64,000 bases of DNA, from assembly GCA_020433455.1 (NCBI GenBank), contig JAGRCP010000006.1:1-64000 (forward strand), given 5' to 3'. Below the pieces are notes generated by a model that did not search any database, was not told the origin of the DNA, and saw only the letters and a list, made by a program, of their open reading frames with translations. Every line of letters starts with the position of its first letter. The first letter of the stretch is position 1. Made by a program: the position numbers and the translations under genes. This DNA is from Caldilineaceae bacterium (GTDB lineage: Bacteria; Chloroflexota; Anaerolineae; Caldilineales; Caldilineaceae). This document shows positions 43,753-52,211 of the stretch, one piece after another.

Positions 43753-45129
43753 TCACTTCAGCAGAAGACGCGCTTGCAGCAGGTCGATGATCTCCTCGGC
43801 GGGGACGCTCACCTGATCGCCGGTGACCAGGTCCTTCACCGCGATCTGCGCTTGTTCCATTTCCTGCGGTCCCAGAAGCAGCGCATAGCGGATGCCCCGT
43901 TCCTCCGCGTATTTGAACTGACGGCCATAGCGATCCGTATCGGGGTAGAAGTCTGCCCGCAGCCCCGCGCTTCGCAGCCGCCGGGCCAGCGCCAGGGAGG
44001 CCGCCACCGTACTCTCATCGAACTGGGTAACCAGGACCTGGGGCGTTCCCGCCAACTGTGCAGGAAACATCCCCCGTTCCTCCAGCAGGAGCACGATCCG
44101 CTCCAGCCCCAGGCTAAACCCGCACGCGGGCAGGGATTGGCCGCTGAACATGCCGATGAGGTTATCGTAGCGCCCGCCGCCGCCGCCCGATCCGCTCAGG
44201 CCGGGAAACTCGATCTCGAAGATGGGGCCGGTGTAATAGCTCAGCCCCCGGGCCAGATAGGGGTCGATACGCAGGCGCGCCGCGGCCGGGCCGCCCGCGC
44301 TGTAGGCGATCACTTTGCGTAACTCGCTTACGCCTTGACTGCCTGCTTCAGACGGGGCGAGTAATTCGGTCAGCCACGCGAGGGTCTCCTCATTGCTATC
44401 GGGCGCGCCGTCCAGCACGGTCAGGAGTCTTTCAGTCGCCCCTGCGCTAATGCCCCGCGTCTCCAGCTCGCTGCGTACGCCTTCCAGGCCAACTTTGTCC
44501 AGCTTGTCGATGGCGACCAGCGCGACCTCTTCTTGTTCAGCCGCCACGCCCGTCACTTCCATGATGCCCCGGAGCACGCCTCGGTGATTGAGGCGAACGG
44601 CGAAGTCATCCGGACCGGTGAAGCCCAACTCGGTGAGGATTTCTGCGGCAGCGGCCAGCACTTCCGCCTCCACCGTCTGGCTGGACGAGCCGATCACGTC
44701 CACGTCGCACTGATAAAACTCGCGATAGCGCCCTTTGGCCGGGCGGTCGGCCCGGAAAACCGGTTGGATTTGGTAGCGCTTGAAGTAGCGGGGCAGATCG
44801 TTGCGATATTGGGCGACTACCCGAGCCAGGGGCACGGTCAGATCGTAGCGCAGCCCGGCATCGCCTACGCTTTCCCGGGTCGGGTTATTTTCCAGCGCGC
44901 GCGTGAGCTTGTCGCCTCGCTTCATGACGCGGAAGATGAGCTGATCGCCCTCATCGCCGTATTTGCCCAGGAGGGTGCTGAGCCGCTCCATGGTCGGCGT
45001 CTCCAGCGGCTCAAAGCCGTAGGATTGATAGACGCGGCTCACAATATCAATCACATAATTGCGCCGCAACACGTCAAGCGGTAAAAAGTCCCGCATGCCG
45101 CTAAGGGGAGCGGTGTTAATTTTAGCCAT
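43753..45129 (-). CDS. hisS: Histidyl-tRNA synthetase
   Basis: A 458-residue class II synthetase. Motifs: GMRDFLP near the start, RYDLTVPLARVV, motif 2 (PVFRADRPAKGRYREFYQCD), the histidine-specific LARGLSYYTG, and motif 3 (GFSLGLERI), followed by the anticodon-binding domain (about 365-458). The start at 45129 (MAKINTAPLSGMRDF) is the family start; the frame is open to 45195 only because it reads through repeat A3. SD is weak (GAAAGA). Confidence 0.96.
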   Translation of the reverse strand: MAKINTAPLSGMRDFLPLDVLRRNYVIDIVSRVYQSYGFEPLETPTMERLSTLLGKYGDEGDQLIFRVMKRGDKLTRALENNPTRESVGDAGLRYDLTVPLARVVAQYRNDLPRYFKRYQIQPVFRADRPAKGRYREFYQCDVDVIGSSSQTVEAEVLAAAAEILTELGFTGPDDFAVRLNHRGVLRGIMEVTGVAAEQEEVALVAIDKLDKVGLEGVRSELETRGISAGATERLLTVLDGAPDSNEETLAWLTELLAPSEAGSQGVSELRKVIAYSAGGPAAARLRIDPYLARGLSYYTGPIFEIEFPGLSGSGGGGGRYDNLIGMFSGQSLPACGFSLGLERIVLLLEERGMFPAQLAGTPQVLVTQFDESTVAASLALARRLRSAGLRADFYPDTDRYGRQFKYAEERGIRYALLLGPQEMEQAQIAVKDLVTGDQVSVPAEEIIDLLQARLLLK

Positions 45130-45151
45130 GAAAAATCTTTCGTAATGATTC

Positions 45152-45234
45152 GTGAATCCCGACGGAAATTCGCGTGCCGATTCGATCAGGGGCAAACCCG
45201 CCGGATTTCCGTCGCGGCATTCACGCCGAACTGT
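45152..45234 (+). repeat. Dispersed repeat A, copy 3 (ald-hisS spacer)
   Basis: An 83-bp long-form copy that fills most of the spacer. GTGAAT pairs with ATTCAC and GACGGAAAT pairs perfectly with ATTTCCGTC; TGCC/GGCA can close the central arm. It ends CACGCCGAACTGT like copies 1 and 2. The element runs antisense to ald-hisS transcription. Confidence 0.8.
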
Positions 45235-45235
45235 A

Positions 45236-46348
45236 TCAGGTTGTCAGCGCCTCCGCGGCTTCGGTATACGCCATACCAAATGCGTCGGCGACGGCTTTAT
45301 AAGTCAGTATACCCCGGTAGGTGTTGAGGCCATACTGCATGGGCAGGCTGCGGCGCACGGCCTCTTCCCCATTGTCGGCCAGGTTCAACACATAGGGCAA
45401 GGTCTGGTTGTTGAGTGCGAAGGTGCTGGTGCGCGGCACCGCGCCCGGCATGTTGGCCACGCAATAGTGGACCACGCCGTCGATGACGTACGTGGGATCG
45501 CTGTGGGTCGTCGGGCGGGTGGTTTCCACGCAGCCGCCCTGATCCACCGCCACATCCACAATGACCGAACCGTCGCGCATGTCGGCCAGCATATCCCGGG
45601 TAATGAGATGGGGCGCACGGGCGCCGGGAATCAACACCGCGCCGATAACCAGATCGGCTTCGCTGATGACCTGCTCAATATTATATTCGTTGCTGGTACG
45701 GGTGAAGAGACGGCCGTGGAAGACGTCGTCCAGATAGGTGAGCCGCTCGTGGCTGATGTCCAGCACGGTGACCCGGGCGCCCATGCCCAGGGCGATTTTG
45801 GCCGCGTTGGCCCCCACCGTGCCGCCGCCCAGCACCGCGACGTTGGCGGGCGCAACGCCCGGCACGCCGCCCATGAGGACGCCGCGCCCGCCGTAGGGTC
45901 GTTCCAGATAGACCGCGCCCACTTGCGTGGCCATGCGTCCCGCTACTTCACTCATGGGCATGAGGAGGGGCAGGCGTCCCGGTCCGGTCTGTACGGTTTC
46001 ATAGGCGATGGCGGTGGTTCCTTTTTCCATCAGCGCCTCTGTAAGCGGGCGGTCCGCAGCCAGATGCAAATAGGTGAAGAGCAGCAGATCGTCGCGCAGG
46101 AACTGATACTCCGCCGCGACCGGCTCCTTCACCTTAACCACCATTTCCGCGGACCAGGCGTCCGCCGCACTTGGGACGATTTGGGCGCCCGCCTCCACGT
46201 ATTCTGCGTCCGGCAAGGAACTGCCTTCGCCCGCGCCCTGCTCAATCAATACCTGATGGCCGCGCTTGGTCAGCGCCTTCACGGCGCCGGGGATCAAACC
46301 TACCCGATTTTCATTATCCTTGATTTCTTTTGGGACACCGATGATCAT
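45236..46348 (-). CDS. ald: Alanine dehydrogenase
   Basis: A 370-residue NAD-dependent alanine dehydrogenase (alanine to pyruvate and ammonia, reversible). Start [18 protein letters not shown]; catalytic KVKEP lysine; [18 protein letters not shown] dinucleotide-binding loop; [19 protein letters not shown]. Length equals the family norm. AAGGAG lies 6 nt before the ATG. It is divergent from the SppA-like gene. Confidence 0.96.
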   Translation of the reverse strand: MIIGVPKEIKDNENRVGLIPGAVKALTKRGHQVLIEQGAGEGSSLPDAEYVEAGAQIVPSAADAWSAEMVVKVKEPVAAEYQFLRDDLLLFTYLHLAADRPLTEALMEKGTTAIAYETVQTGPGRLPLLMPMSEVAGRMATQVGAVYLERPYGGRGVLMGGVPGVAPANVAVLGGGTVGANAAKIALGMGARVTVLDISHERLTYLDDVFHGRLFTRTSNEYNIEQVISEADLVIGAVLIPGARAPHLITRDMLADMRDGSVIVDVAVDQGGCVETTRPTTHSDPTYVIDGVVHYCVANMPGAVPRTSTFALNNQTLPYVLNLADNGEEAVRRSLPMQYGLNTYRGILTYKAVADAFGMAYTEAAEALTT

Positions 46349-46460
46349 GGTTCACTCCTTTGTGATGGCATGATGATAGAATAGAGAAACATCATATGTG
46401 CCAGTTTATCAGCAGGCGATAGTCCGGGCAAGCAATTGAAGAGAAGATGATCGAAAAGCG

Positions 46461-46536
46461 AATGAGAGACGAGGAATAAGAAGCGGTCCGGTTAACAGCC
46501 GCCAATTTCTCATTCCTTATTTCTCATTCCTTTTTC
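46461..46536. repeat. AT-rich imperfect inverted repeat upstream of the SppA-like gene
   Basis: AATGAGAGACGAGGAATAAGAAGCGG on the left (13 + 13 bases) is partly complementary to CCGCC followed by two TTCTCATTCC copies on the right (46499-46530). It resembles repeat C in composition and size. It lies between the divergent ald and sppA-like genes. Confidence 0.4.
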
Positions 46537-46564
46537 CCGATATTGTGCTCGTAAGGAGATCTGC

Positions 46565-48370
46565 ATGAATCCGTTATCAATCCCCGCGGCCGGTTTGCGG
46601 TTCGCCGGTCGTACCCTGGGGCGCAGCGTGGGCTGGACGGGCGTGACGCTCTCGAATGTACGCCGGCGCGTATTCAAAGGCCGCGTGCCCGATTACGTCG
46701 TTCTCACCCTGGATCGCGGGCTGGCCGAACGCGCCGCGGAGATGCCCTGGTGGATGCAATTCGTGCCGGGGATCGAGAGTGACTTAAGCTTGGAAGAGTT
46801 GGCCGTCATTTTCCAGCGCATCGCCGTCGATCCCGACGTGCGCGGGGTGACGATTCTGCTCAAGGGAACGGAGCTGAGCCTGAGCCAGGCCCAGAGCCTG
46901 GCTGGACTCTTCACCCGCTTTCGCGCCTGGGATGACGCGTACCGCGGATCCGCCACGCGTCCCGCCAAGGAGATCGTCATCTATGCCGAAGCGGTAAGCG
47001 GCCCGACGGCGCTGCTCCTCAGCGCGGCCGATTGGGCTTGCCTGCCGCCCCTGGCCTCATGGGATGTCCTGGGCCTTCAGATCGCATCTACTTTTCTCAA
47101 GGACCCCCTGGCCAAAATCGGCGTAGAAATGGAGGTTGTGCGCGTTGCGCCCTGGAAGACCGCGGCGGACGCCCTCAGCCGCAGCGAGATGAGCGACGCC
47201 CAACGCGACCAACTCAACTGGCTGCTGGAGAGCCTGTACGCCACGTTGGTTACGGGCATCAGTCAGGGACGCGGTATGGAAGCGGCGGCCGTCGCTGAGC
47301 TGATCAATCGTGCGCCCCTCACTGCCGACGAAGCCCACGCGGTCGGCTTGGTGGATCGGGTTGCCTATGAAGATGAACTGCCCGCCGTCCTGATGAAAAA
47401 GGCGGAGAGAACGCGTGCCGCCGACGTCAAGCTGCGGTCTTATGCCGAGAGCCGCCGAGCGCTTAAGCGCCGCCTGCCGCCGCCCGTGGCCGGTCGCGTG
47501 GGCGTAATTCGCCTGGAAGGGACCATTGTGTCCGGGCGCAGTCGCAGCTTTCCCGTTCCGCTGCCTCTGCTGGGCGAGGACATGCTGGGCAGCACGACAG
47601 CCCAACAGCAGATCCGGGCCGCGCGGCAGGATGATCGGCTGGACGCCGTGGTGGTCTATGTGGATTCGCGCGGCGGTTCGGCCCTGGCCAGCGACCTTAT
47701 CTGGCGGGAGCTAAAGCTGCTGGACGCCGAGAAGCCGGTGGTCGTTTACATGGGCGCGGTGGCCGCCAGCGGCGGTTATTACATCGCGGTGGCTGGCCGT
47801 AAGATCGTGGCCCAGCCCGCCACCCTCACCGGCAGTATCGGCGTTATCATTACCAAGCCCGTCACGCAGGCGATGACGGCCAAAATCGGCGCAACCACGG
47901 AAATCGTGCGCCGGGGCGATAACGCCGGCCTCTTTCAGAGCAATGAGCCATGGCGGCCCGAGCAACGTGCTCTGGTCGAAGAGATGGTGGACCACACCTA
48001 CGGCCTTTTCAAAGCGCGCGTGGCCGAAGGGCGCAAGCTGGATCCGGAAGCGCTGGAACCGCTCTGCGGCGGTCGGGTCTGGACCGGCGAGCAGGCGCGG
48101 GAGAATGGCCTCGTCGACGCGTTGGGCGACTTTTGCACCGCTGTGGAGATCGCCAGGGAACTGGCGGGCTTTCACACCCGGGATCGGGTTGAGACCGTGG
48201 CGGTTACGCCTGAAAAACGCCCCATCATGCCCCTTCCCGGCCTGGATGCACTGCGCGATGCCGGAGGATTGGCCGACTTTACCCGCGATATTCTCAACGG
48301 GACGCTGCTCGATCTTCTGTCCGCCGAACAGGTTTGGCTGCTGTCGGACGTCGTCGGGGTTAAAAATTAA
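46565..48370 (+). CDS. SppA-like signal peptide peptidase (S49 family)
   Basis: A 601-residue, two-domain S49 protease of the 67K SppA size. The catalytic dyad is likely K198 (APWKTAADAL, N-terminal domain) and S402 (AASGGYYIA, C-terminal domain). Unlike E. coli SppA there is no clear N-terminal membrane helix in the first 45 residues, so it may be soluble or only membrane-associated. TAAGGAG precedes the ATG. The aminotransferase gene follows after 39 nt. Confidence 0.9.
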   Translation: MNPLSIPAAGLRFAGRTLGRSVGWTGVTLSNVRRRVFKGRVPDYVVLTLDRGLAERAAEMPWWMQFVPGIESDLSLEELAVIFQRIAVDPDVRGVTILLKGTELSLSQAQSLAGLFTRFRAWDDAYRGSATRPAKEIVIYAEAVSGPTALLLSAADWACLPPLASWDVLGLQIASTFLKDPLAKIGVEMEVVRVAPWKTAADALSRSEMSDAQRDQLNWLLESLYATLVTGISQGRGMEAAAVAELINRAPLTADEAHAVGLVDRVAYEDELPAVLMKKAERTRAADVKLRSYAESRRALKRRLPPPVAGRVGVIRLEGTIVSGRSRSFPVPLPLLGEDMLGSTTAQQQIRAARQDDRLDAVVVYVDSRGGSALASDLIWRELKLLDAEKPVVVYMGAVAASGGYYIAVAGRKIVAQPATLTGSIGVIITKPVTQAMTAKIGATTEIVRRGDNAGLFQSNEPWRPEQRALVEEMVDHTYGLFKARVAEGRKLDPEALEPLCGGRVWTGEQARENGLVDALGDFCTAVEIARELAGFHTRDRVETVAVTPEKRPIMPLPGLDALRDAGGLADFTRDILNGTLLDLLSAEQVWLLSDVVGVKN

Positions 48371-48409
48371 CCGTTCATCATTCACACTTATCGATTAGGA
48401 AATGCCGCC

Positions 48410-49651
48410 ATGTTTGATATCCAAGCCGTCCGCTCTAATTTTCCCGCCCTCCGCCAGTCTTTCAATGGTCGCCCCGCCGTCTTTTTCGACAATCCGGGCG
48501 GCACCCAGGTTGCCCAGCCGGTCATCGACGCCATGACCGACTACCTGATCCGCAGCAATGCCAATACCCACGGCGTGTTTGAGACCAGCATGCGCAGCGA
48601 CGCCGTCATTGCGCATGCACGGCAGGCCGTGGCCGATCTTCTGGGCGCGGATACGGATGAGGTCATCTTCGGTAACAACATGACCAGCCTTACCTTCGCC
48701 CTTAGCCATGCGCTGGCCCCTGAATTCGGACCGGAGGACGAGATCGTGGTGACCCGATTGGATCACGATGCCAACATTATGCCGTGGGTCATGCTGGCCG
48801 AAGATCGGGGCGCAACCGTGCGCTGGGCCGATGTGGACCTGGAGACCTGCACGCTGGATATGGCCCATCTCCACTCTCTCATCAATGAAAAGACCAAGCT
48901 GGTGGCGGTGGGTTATGCCAGCAACGCGTCAGGGACCATTAATGACGTCAAGACCATCATCGGCTGGGCCAAGGAAGCGGGTGCGTACACGTTTATTGAT
49001 GCGGTGCAGTACGCCCCCCACGGCCTGATCGACGTCAAGGCGCTGGACTGCGATTTTCTGGCGTGCAGCGCGTATAAATTTTTCGGCCCCCACGTAGGGC
49101 ATCTGTACGGCAAACGCGAGCATCTTCAACGCCTGCGCGCGTATCGGGTGCGCCCCGCGGGCAATGTGTCGCCGGACAAGTGGGAGACGGGCACCAAAAA
49201 TCATGAGGGCATTGCCGGCGTGGGCGCGGCCATTGACTATATTGCCCGCGTAGGCGTAGAGCAGGGCGGCGCCCCGGTTGATGCGCCTCGGCGAGAGCAG
49301 ATTATTGCCGCGTGGGAGGCCATCCGCACGTACGAGTACACGCTTATGGAGCGGCTCATCAACGGTCTGCGAATCAGTAACGGCGTCCGCATCTACGGCA
49401 TTACCGACCGCATGGAGTGGGACCGGCGCATGGCGACCGTCTCCATCCGCAAGGAGGGAACGACGCCTGAGCAATTGGCCAAGGTCCTGGCCGCGGAAAA
49501 TATCTTTGTCTGGAACGGAAATTTCTACGCATTGGCCCTCTCGGAACGCCTGGGCGTGGAGCCGAGCGGCGGCCTGCTGCGCATTGGCCTTGTCCACTAC
49601 AACACGGTGGAAGAGGTGGATCGCCTGTTGGAGGTGGTAGGGAATGGTTAA
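48410..49651 (+). CDS. Class V aminotransferase, cysteine-desulfurase-like (TIGR01976 type)
   Basis: A 413-residue PLP enzyme. The PLP lysine is K223 in the CSAYKFFGPHVG motif; D197 (FIDAVQ) should bind the pyridine nitrogen. The opening FPALRQSFNGRPAVFFDNPGGTQ and WETGTKNHEGIAGVGAAIDY match the VC1184-like branch. True cysteine desulfurase activity is not proven, since the mobile loop with catalytic Cys is not evident. The stop codon lies at the start of repeat C sequence. Confidence 0.9.
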   Translation: MFDIQAVRSNFPALRQSFNGRPAVFFDNPGGTQVAQPVIDAMTDYLIRSNANTHGVFETSMRSDAVIAHARQAVADLLGADTDEVIFGNNMTSLTFALSHALAPEFGPEDEIVVTRLDHDANIMPWVMLAEDRGATVRWADVDLETCTLDMAHLHSLINEKTKLVAVGYASNASGTINDVKTIIGWAKEAGAYTFIDAVQYAPHGLIDVKALDCDFLACSAYKFFGPHVGHLYGKREHLQRLRAYRVRPAGNVSPDKWETGTKNHEGIAGVGAAIDYIARVGVEQGGAPVDAPRREQIIAAWEAIRTYEYTLMERLINGLRISNGVRIYGITDRMEWDRRMATVSIRKEGTTPEQLAKVLAAENIFVWNGNFYALALSERLGVEPSGGLLRIGLVHYNTVEEVDRLLEVVGNG

Positions 49652-49656
49652 TGGTG

Positions 49657-49730
49657 AATAAATAATGCGGAATGGCTAATGATAGGACGCCGGCCTCGAG
49701 TCACCCATTAACCATTCCGCATTATTTATT
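49657..49730. repeat. AT-rich inverted repeat C, copy 2
   Basis: A 19-bp arm at 49657-49675 (AATAAATAATGCGGAATGG) is perfectly reverse-complemented at 49712-49730, and five further bases pair after one mismatch. The loop is about 24 nt. It lies between two convergent genes and may terminate both. The upstream end (GGAATGGTTAATGG) contributes the aminotransferase stop codon. Confidence 0.65.
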
Positions 49731-49750
49731 TTCAATTACAGATTACGCTT

Positions 49751-50263
49751 TTACCGATCGATCTTCCGATGCTCAAACTCCCCCGTCGCGCAATCATACG
49801 CGCCCCACGTCGCGTCGCCCTTCATGCCCATGACCTCGCCGGGATTGACCAGCAGGCAATCGCCGATCCGCTCGACATGGCGGATGTGGTCGTGACCGTA
49901 GCAGACGAGGTCGAATTGACCGGACTGGGCGATGCGTCGGGCCGGTTCGGGATAGTGGATCATGGCGACGGCGCGGGTGCGGTCGCCATGCCCCGCGGTC
50001 AATTCGTGATAGATGCCGTGGAGATGGATGCGCGGATGCTGCGTTGCCTGGGTCTGCAAAAGACGCCCGTCGCCGTCATTGTTGCCGAAGACGATGTGAA
50101 CCTCGCCGGGAAACCCTTCGGCCAGACGCCCGATAATGAAGGGCGCGACGAGATCGCCGCAGTGGAGAAGCATTTCGGCATCGTAGGCGCGGATGGCGGC
50201 CAGCGCCTTATCCAGGGCCCAGATGTTGTCATGCGTATCGGAAAGCAGGGCGATTTTGGTCAT
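49751..50263 (-). CDS. YfcE/MJ0936-type metallophosphoesterase
   Basis: A 170-residue calcineurin-fold phosphodiesterase. Metal ligands: D9 and H11 (SDTHDN), D37 (HCGDLV), N61 (FGNND), H103, H124 and H126 (GHDH). Such proteins hydrolyse phosphodiesters with two metal ions; natural substrate unknown. It converges with the aminotransferase gene and is divergent from the LysM gene. Confidence 0.93.
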   Translation of the reverse strand: MTKIALLSDTHDNIWALDKALAAIRAYDAEMLLHCGDLVAPFIIGRLAEGFPGEVHIVFGNNDGDGRLLQTQATQHPRIHLHGIYHELTAGHGDRTRAVAMIHYPEPARRIAQSGQFDLVCYGHDHIRHVERIGDCLLVNPGEVMGMKGDATWGAYDCATGEFEHRKIDR

Positions 50264-50319
50264 GGTCGGCGACTCCGTTGGGTGTTAAGTGATTGATTGA
50301 ACGCTCTCTCGCCATCTTG

Positions 50320-50328
50320 TGCTATACT
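50320..50328 (+). promoter_or_regulatory. Extended -10 promoter of the LysM lipoprotein gene
   Basis: TGCTATACT; a TTGAAC lies 20 nt further upstream (50297-50302). The predicted transcript would begin about 2 nt before the ATG at 50337, giving a nearly leaderless mRNA. This agrees with the absence of an SD. Confidence 0.5.
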
Positions 50329-50336
50329 CGCACGAT

Positions 50337-51335
50337 ATGAAGTCAGTCTACCGGATTGTGCAACGAATGCAAGTTGCGTGGGGCGGGTTGCTGCTCATGC
50401 TGCTCCTGGCCGGCTGCGGCCAGGTGATTACGCTGGAGCCGACGCCCGTACCGACCGCGACGCCGACGGTTAACGTCGCGCTCATGGCGGCTACGGCTCC
50501 GCCCACAGCCACGCCTGCGCCCGTTACGCCCGCGCCTACCGCCACGCCGACCATTACGCCCACGCCTGTTACTCATGTCGTGAGCGCGGGCGAGAGTCTG
50601 CTCGGCCTGGCCCAGCAGTACAGCGTGAGCGTGCAGCTTTTGCAGGAAGCCAACGGCATTCTCGATCCCCGTACGCTTCAGATCGGGCAAGAGCTGATCG
50701 TCCCGGAAGAGGATGCGCTTGATCCCGTCGCCGGGTTGACGCCCACGCCTACGCCCATGCCCGTCGCAATTGGCGGCGTACAGATTGTCGAAACCCGGCT
50801 GGGCGGCCTTTGGGTGATGGGCGAAATCCGCAACAGCGGCAGCGGGATGCTGGAGCGGGCGGAGGGCGGGGCCGCCTTCATGGATGCTGCGGGCAATACG
50901 TTGCTGACCGTTACGGTATTGAGCCCGTTAGACCTGGTTCGCCCCGGTGAGGCGGCTCCTTTCGCCCTGTTTGTGGAAAGAGCGCCGGCTGACTTTGAAC
51001 GCTATGCCGTCTATGCCGCGAGCGCGGTTCCCGGCTATGCGGGCAGCTACTACCGGGATTTGGACGTACGACAACTGGAAGGGCGTCCTGCGGGTAATGC
51101 ATCTTATGCCGTCCAGGGCGCGGTCTTTAATGTGGGAACGGAAGAGGCGACCAACGTGAATGTCGTGCTCACCGCCTATAATCAGCAGGATCAGGTGATT
51201 GCCGTACGCCGGATTGCCACGCGCAACAGCATCATTCCGCCTGAAGGCAACGTGAAATTTGACGCTACGCTTACGCCCTTGGGCGGTCCTGTGGCCCGCG
51301 TTGTCGCCTTGGCTCAGGCCCGGCGGGGGGAATAA
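50337..51335 (+). CDS. LysM-domain lipoprotein with two FxLYD-like domains
   Basis: A 332-residue lipoprotein. Lipobox LLAGC (C27), Thr/Pro-rich linker (about 34-77), LysM domain (about 78-122, VVSAGESLLGLAQQYSVSVQLLQEANG) that binds glycan chains, then two beta domains with FxLYD-type features (ETRLGGLWVMGEIRNSG, about 145-215; ASYAVQGAVFNVGTEEATNV, about 255-325). Start at ATG 50337; a GTG at 50319 would put the promoter inside the gene. It precedes the sortase by 70 nt. Confidence 0.9.
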   Translation: MKSVYRIVQRMQVAWGGLLLMLLLAGCGQVITLEPTPVPTATPTVNVALMAATAPPTATPAPVTPAPTATPTITPTPVTHVVSAGESLLGLAQQYSVSVQLLQEANGILDPRTLQIGQELIVPEEDALDPVAGLTPTPTPMPVAIGGVQIVETRLGGLWVMGEIRNSGSGMLERAEGGAAFMDAAGNTLLTVTVLSPLDLVRPGEAAPFALFVERAPADFERYAVYAASAVPGYAGSYYRDLDVRQLEGRPAGNASYAVQGAVFNVGTEEATNVNVVLTAYNQQDQVIAVRRIATRNSIIPPEGNVKFDATLTPLGGPVARVVALAQARRGE

Positions 51336-51405
51336 ATTAATGGGCGTACGGATGAAGTGTAATTCGGGGACGGGTCTTGCGCCTGTCCGAGGAGTATGAG
51401 GACTT

Positions 51406-52209
51406 ATGCGTTCGTTTTCTTCTTTTGCGAATAAATGGTCACGGCCGGCCGCCGGTGAATCCCGGCGGAAATTCACATACGGATTCTATCCGGGACAAAC
51501 CCACGGAATTTCCGGCGCGGTATGCATATCGAACCACACTAGCCGCCTTGTTCTGGGGATTGGCTTGCTTCTGGTCGGCCTGCTCCTGGCCGGATGCAGC
51601 CGAAGCCGGTCCGAGCCGGCCCCGCCAACGGATGAGCCGCCTGTCACCGTTGCTGAAGGTGAAATTCCCGCTGCGCCCATGGCTCCGGCTTCTTTCGCCC
51701 ACGTCAATCCTGACGCTGCCGTACCCAACGTAACGCCTACGCGTTTGGCGATTCCCGACATTGATCTGGATACGCCCGTGGTGGAGTTGGGGTGGACTAC
51801 CCAGGAAGATGCCGCGGGGAATATTTTCAGCGCGTGGAACGTGGCGGAATATGCCGCGGGCTGGCACGTGAACAGCTCGCTGCCCGATGAAGGCGGCAAC
51901 GTGGTGATGAGCGGGCACAATAACGTGGCCGGCGCCGTCTTTCGGGAACTGGACCAACTCAAGCGGGGCAACGAAATCTTCGTCTACGCCAATAACATGC
52001 GCTACAGCTACCTGGTGGACAAGGTGCTTATTGTGCCCGACCGGCTGGCCACGCCCGAGCAGCGGCGGGAAAATGCCAAGTGGATCGGCGAGTACGATGA
52101 TGATCGCCTGACCCTGGTAAGCTGCTGGCCCCGGGACGACAACAGCCACCGCATTATCGTTGTGGCGCACCACCAGGAGAGCGCGCCGGTTTCCATTGCG
52201 CAGCCGTAA
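51406..52209 (+). CDS. Sortase-family protein with repeat A inserted near its N-terminus
   Basis: A 267-residue protein. The sortase domain (about 110-260) has H171 (MSGHNN), C240 (TLVSCWP) and R249 (SHRIIVVA), the catalytic triad of sortases. A hydrophobic segment with lipobox LLAGC (C64) precedes it. Residues 17-44 are encoded by repeat A4, so the signal segment is pushed unusually far from the start codon (GAGG before ATG 51406). No closer start codon is evident. Substrates unknown; no LPxTG-like protein was noted. Confidence 0.87.
   Translation: MRSFSSFANKWSRPAAGESRRKFTYGFYPGQTHGISGAVCISNHTSRLVLGIGLLLVGLLLAGCSRSRSEPAPPTDEPPVTVAEGEIPAAPMAPASFAHVNPDAAVPNVTPTRLAIPDIDLDTPVVELGWTTQEDAAGNIFSAWNVAEYAAGWHVNSSLPDEGGNVVMSGHNNVAGAVFRELDQLKRGNEIFVYANNMRYSYLVDKVLIVPDRLATPEQRRENAKWIGEYDDDRLTLVSCWPRDDNSHRIIVVAHHQESAPVSIAQP
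51455..51538 (+). repeat. Dispersed repeat A, copy 4 (inside sortase gene)
   Basis: An 84-bp long-form copy, in frame. CGGAAATTC pairs perfectly with GAATTTCCG. Its left half (GTGAATCCCGGCGGAAATTC in two parts, GTGAATCCCG and GCGGAAATTC) is very close to copy 3. The right end is more diverged (ATGCATATCGAACCACA instead of ATTTACGCCGAACTGT), as expected if it now codes for protein. Confidence 0.75.
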
Positions 52210-52211
52210 CT

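Noticed and set aside
45152-46384. 410-codon open frame on the plus strand
   Set aside because: It starts in repeat A3 and is antisense to alanine dehydrogenase, which has full family conservation.
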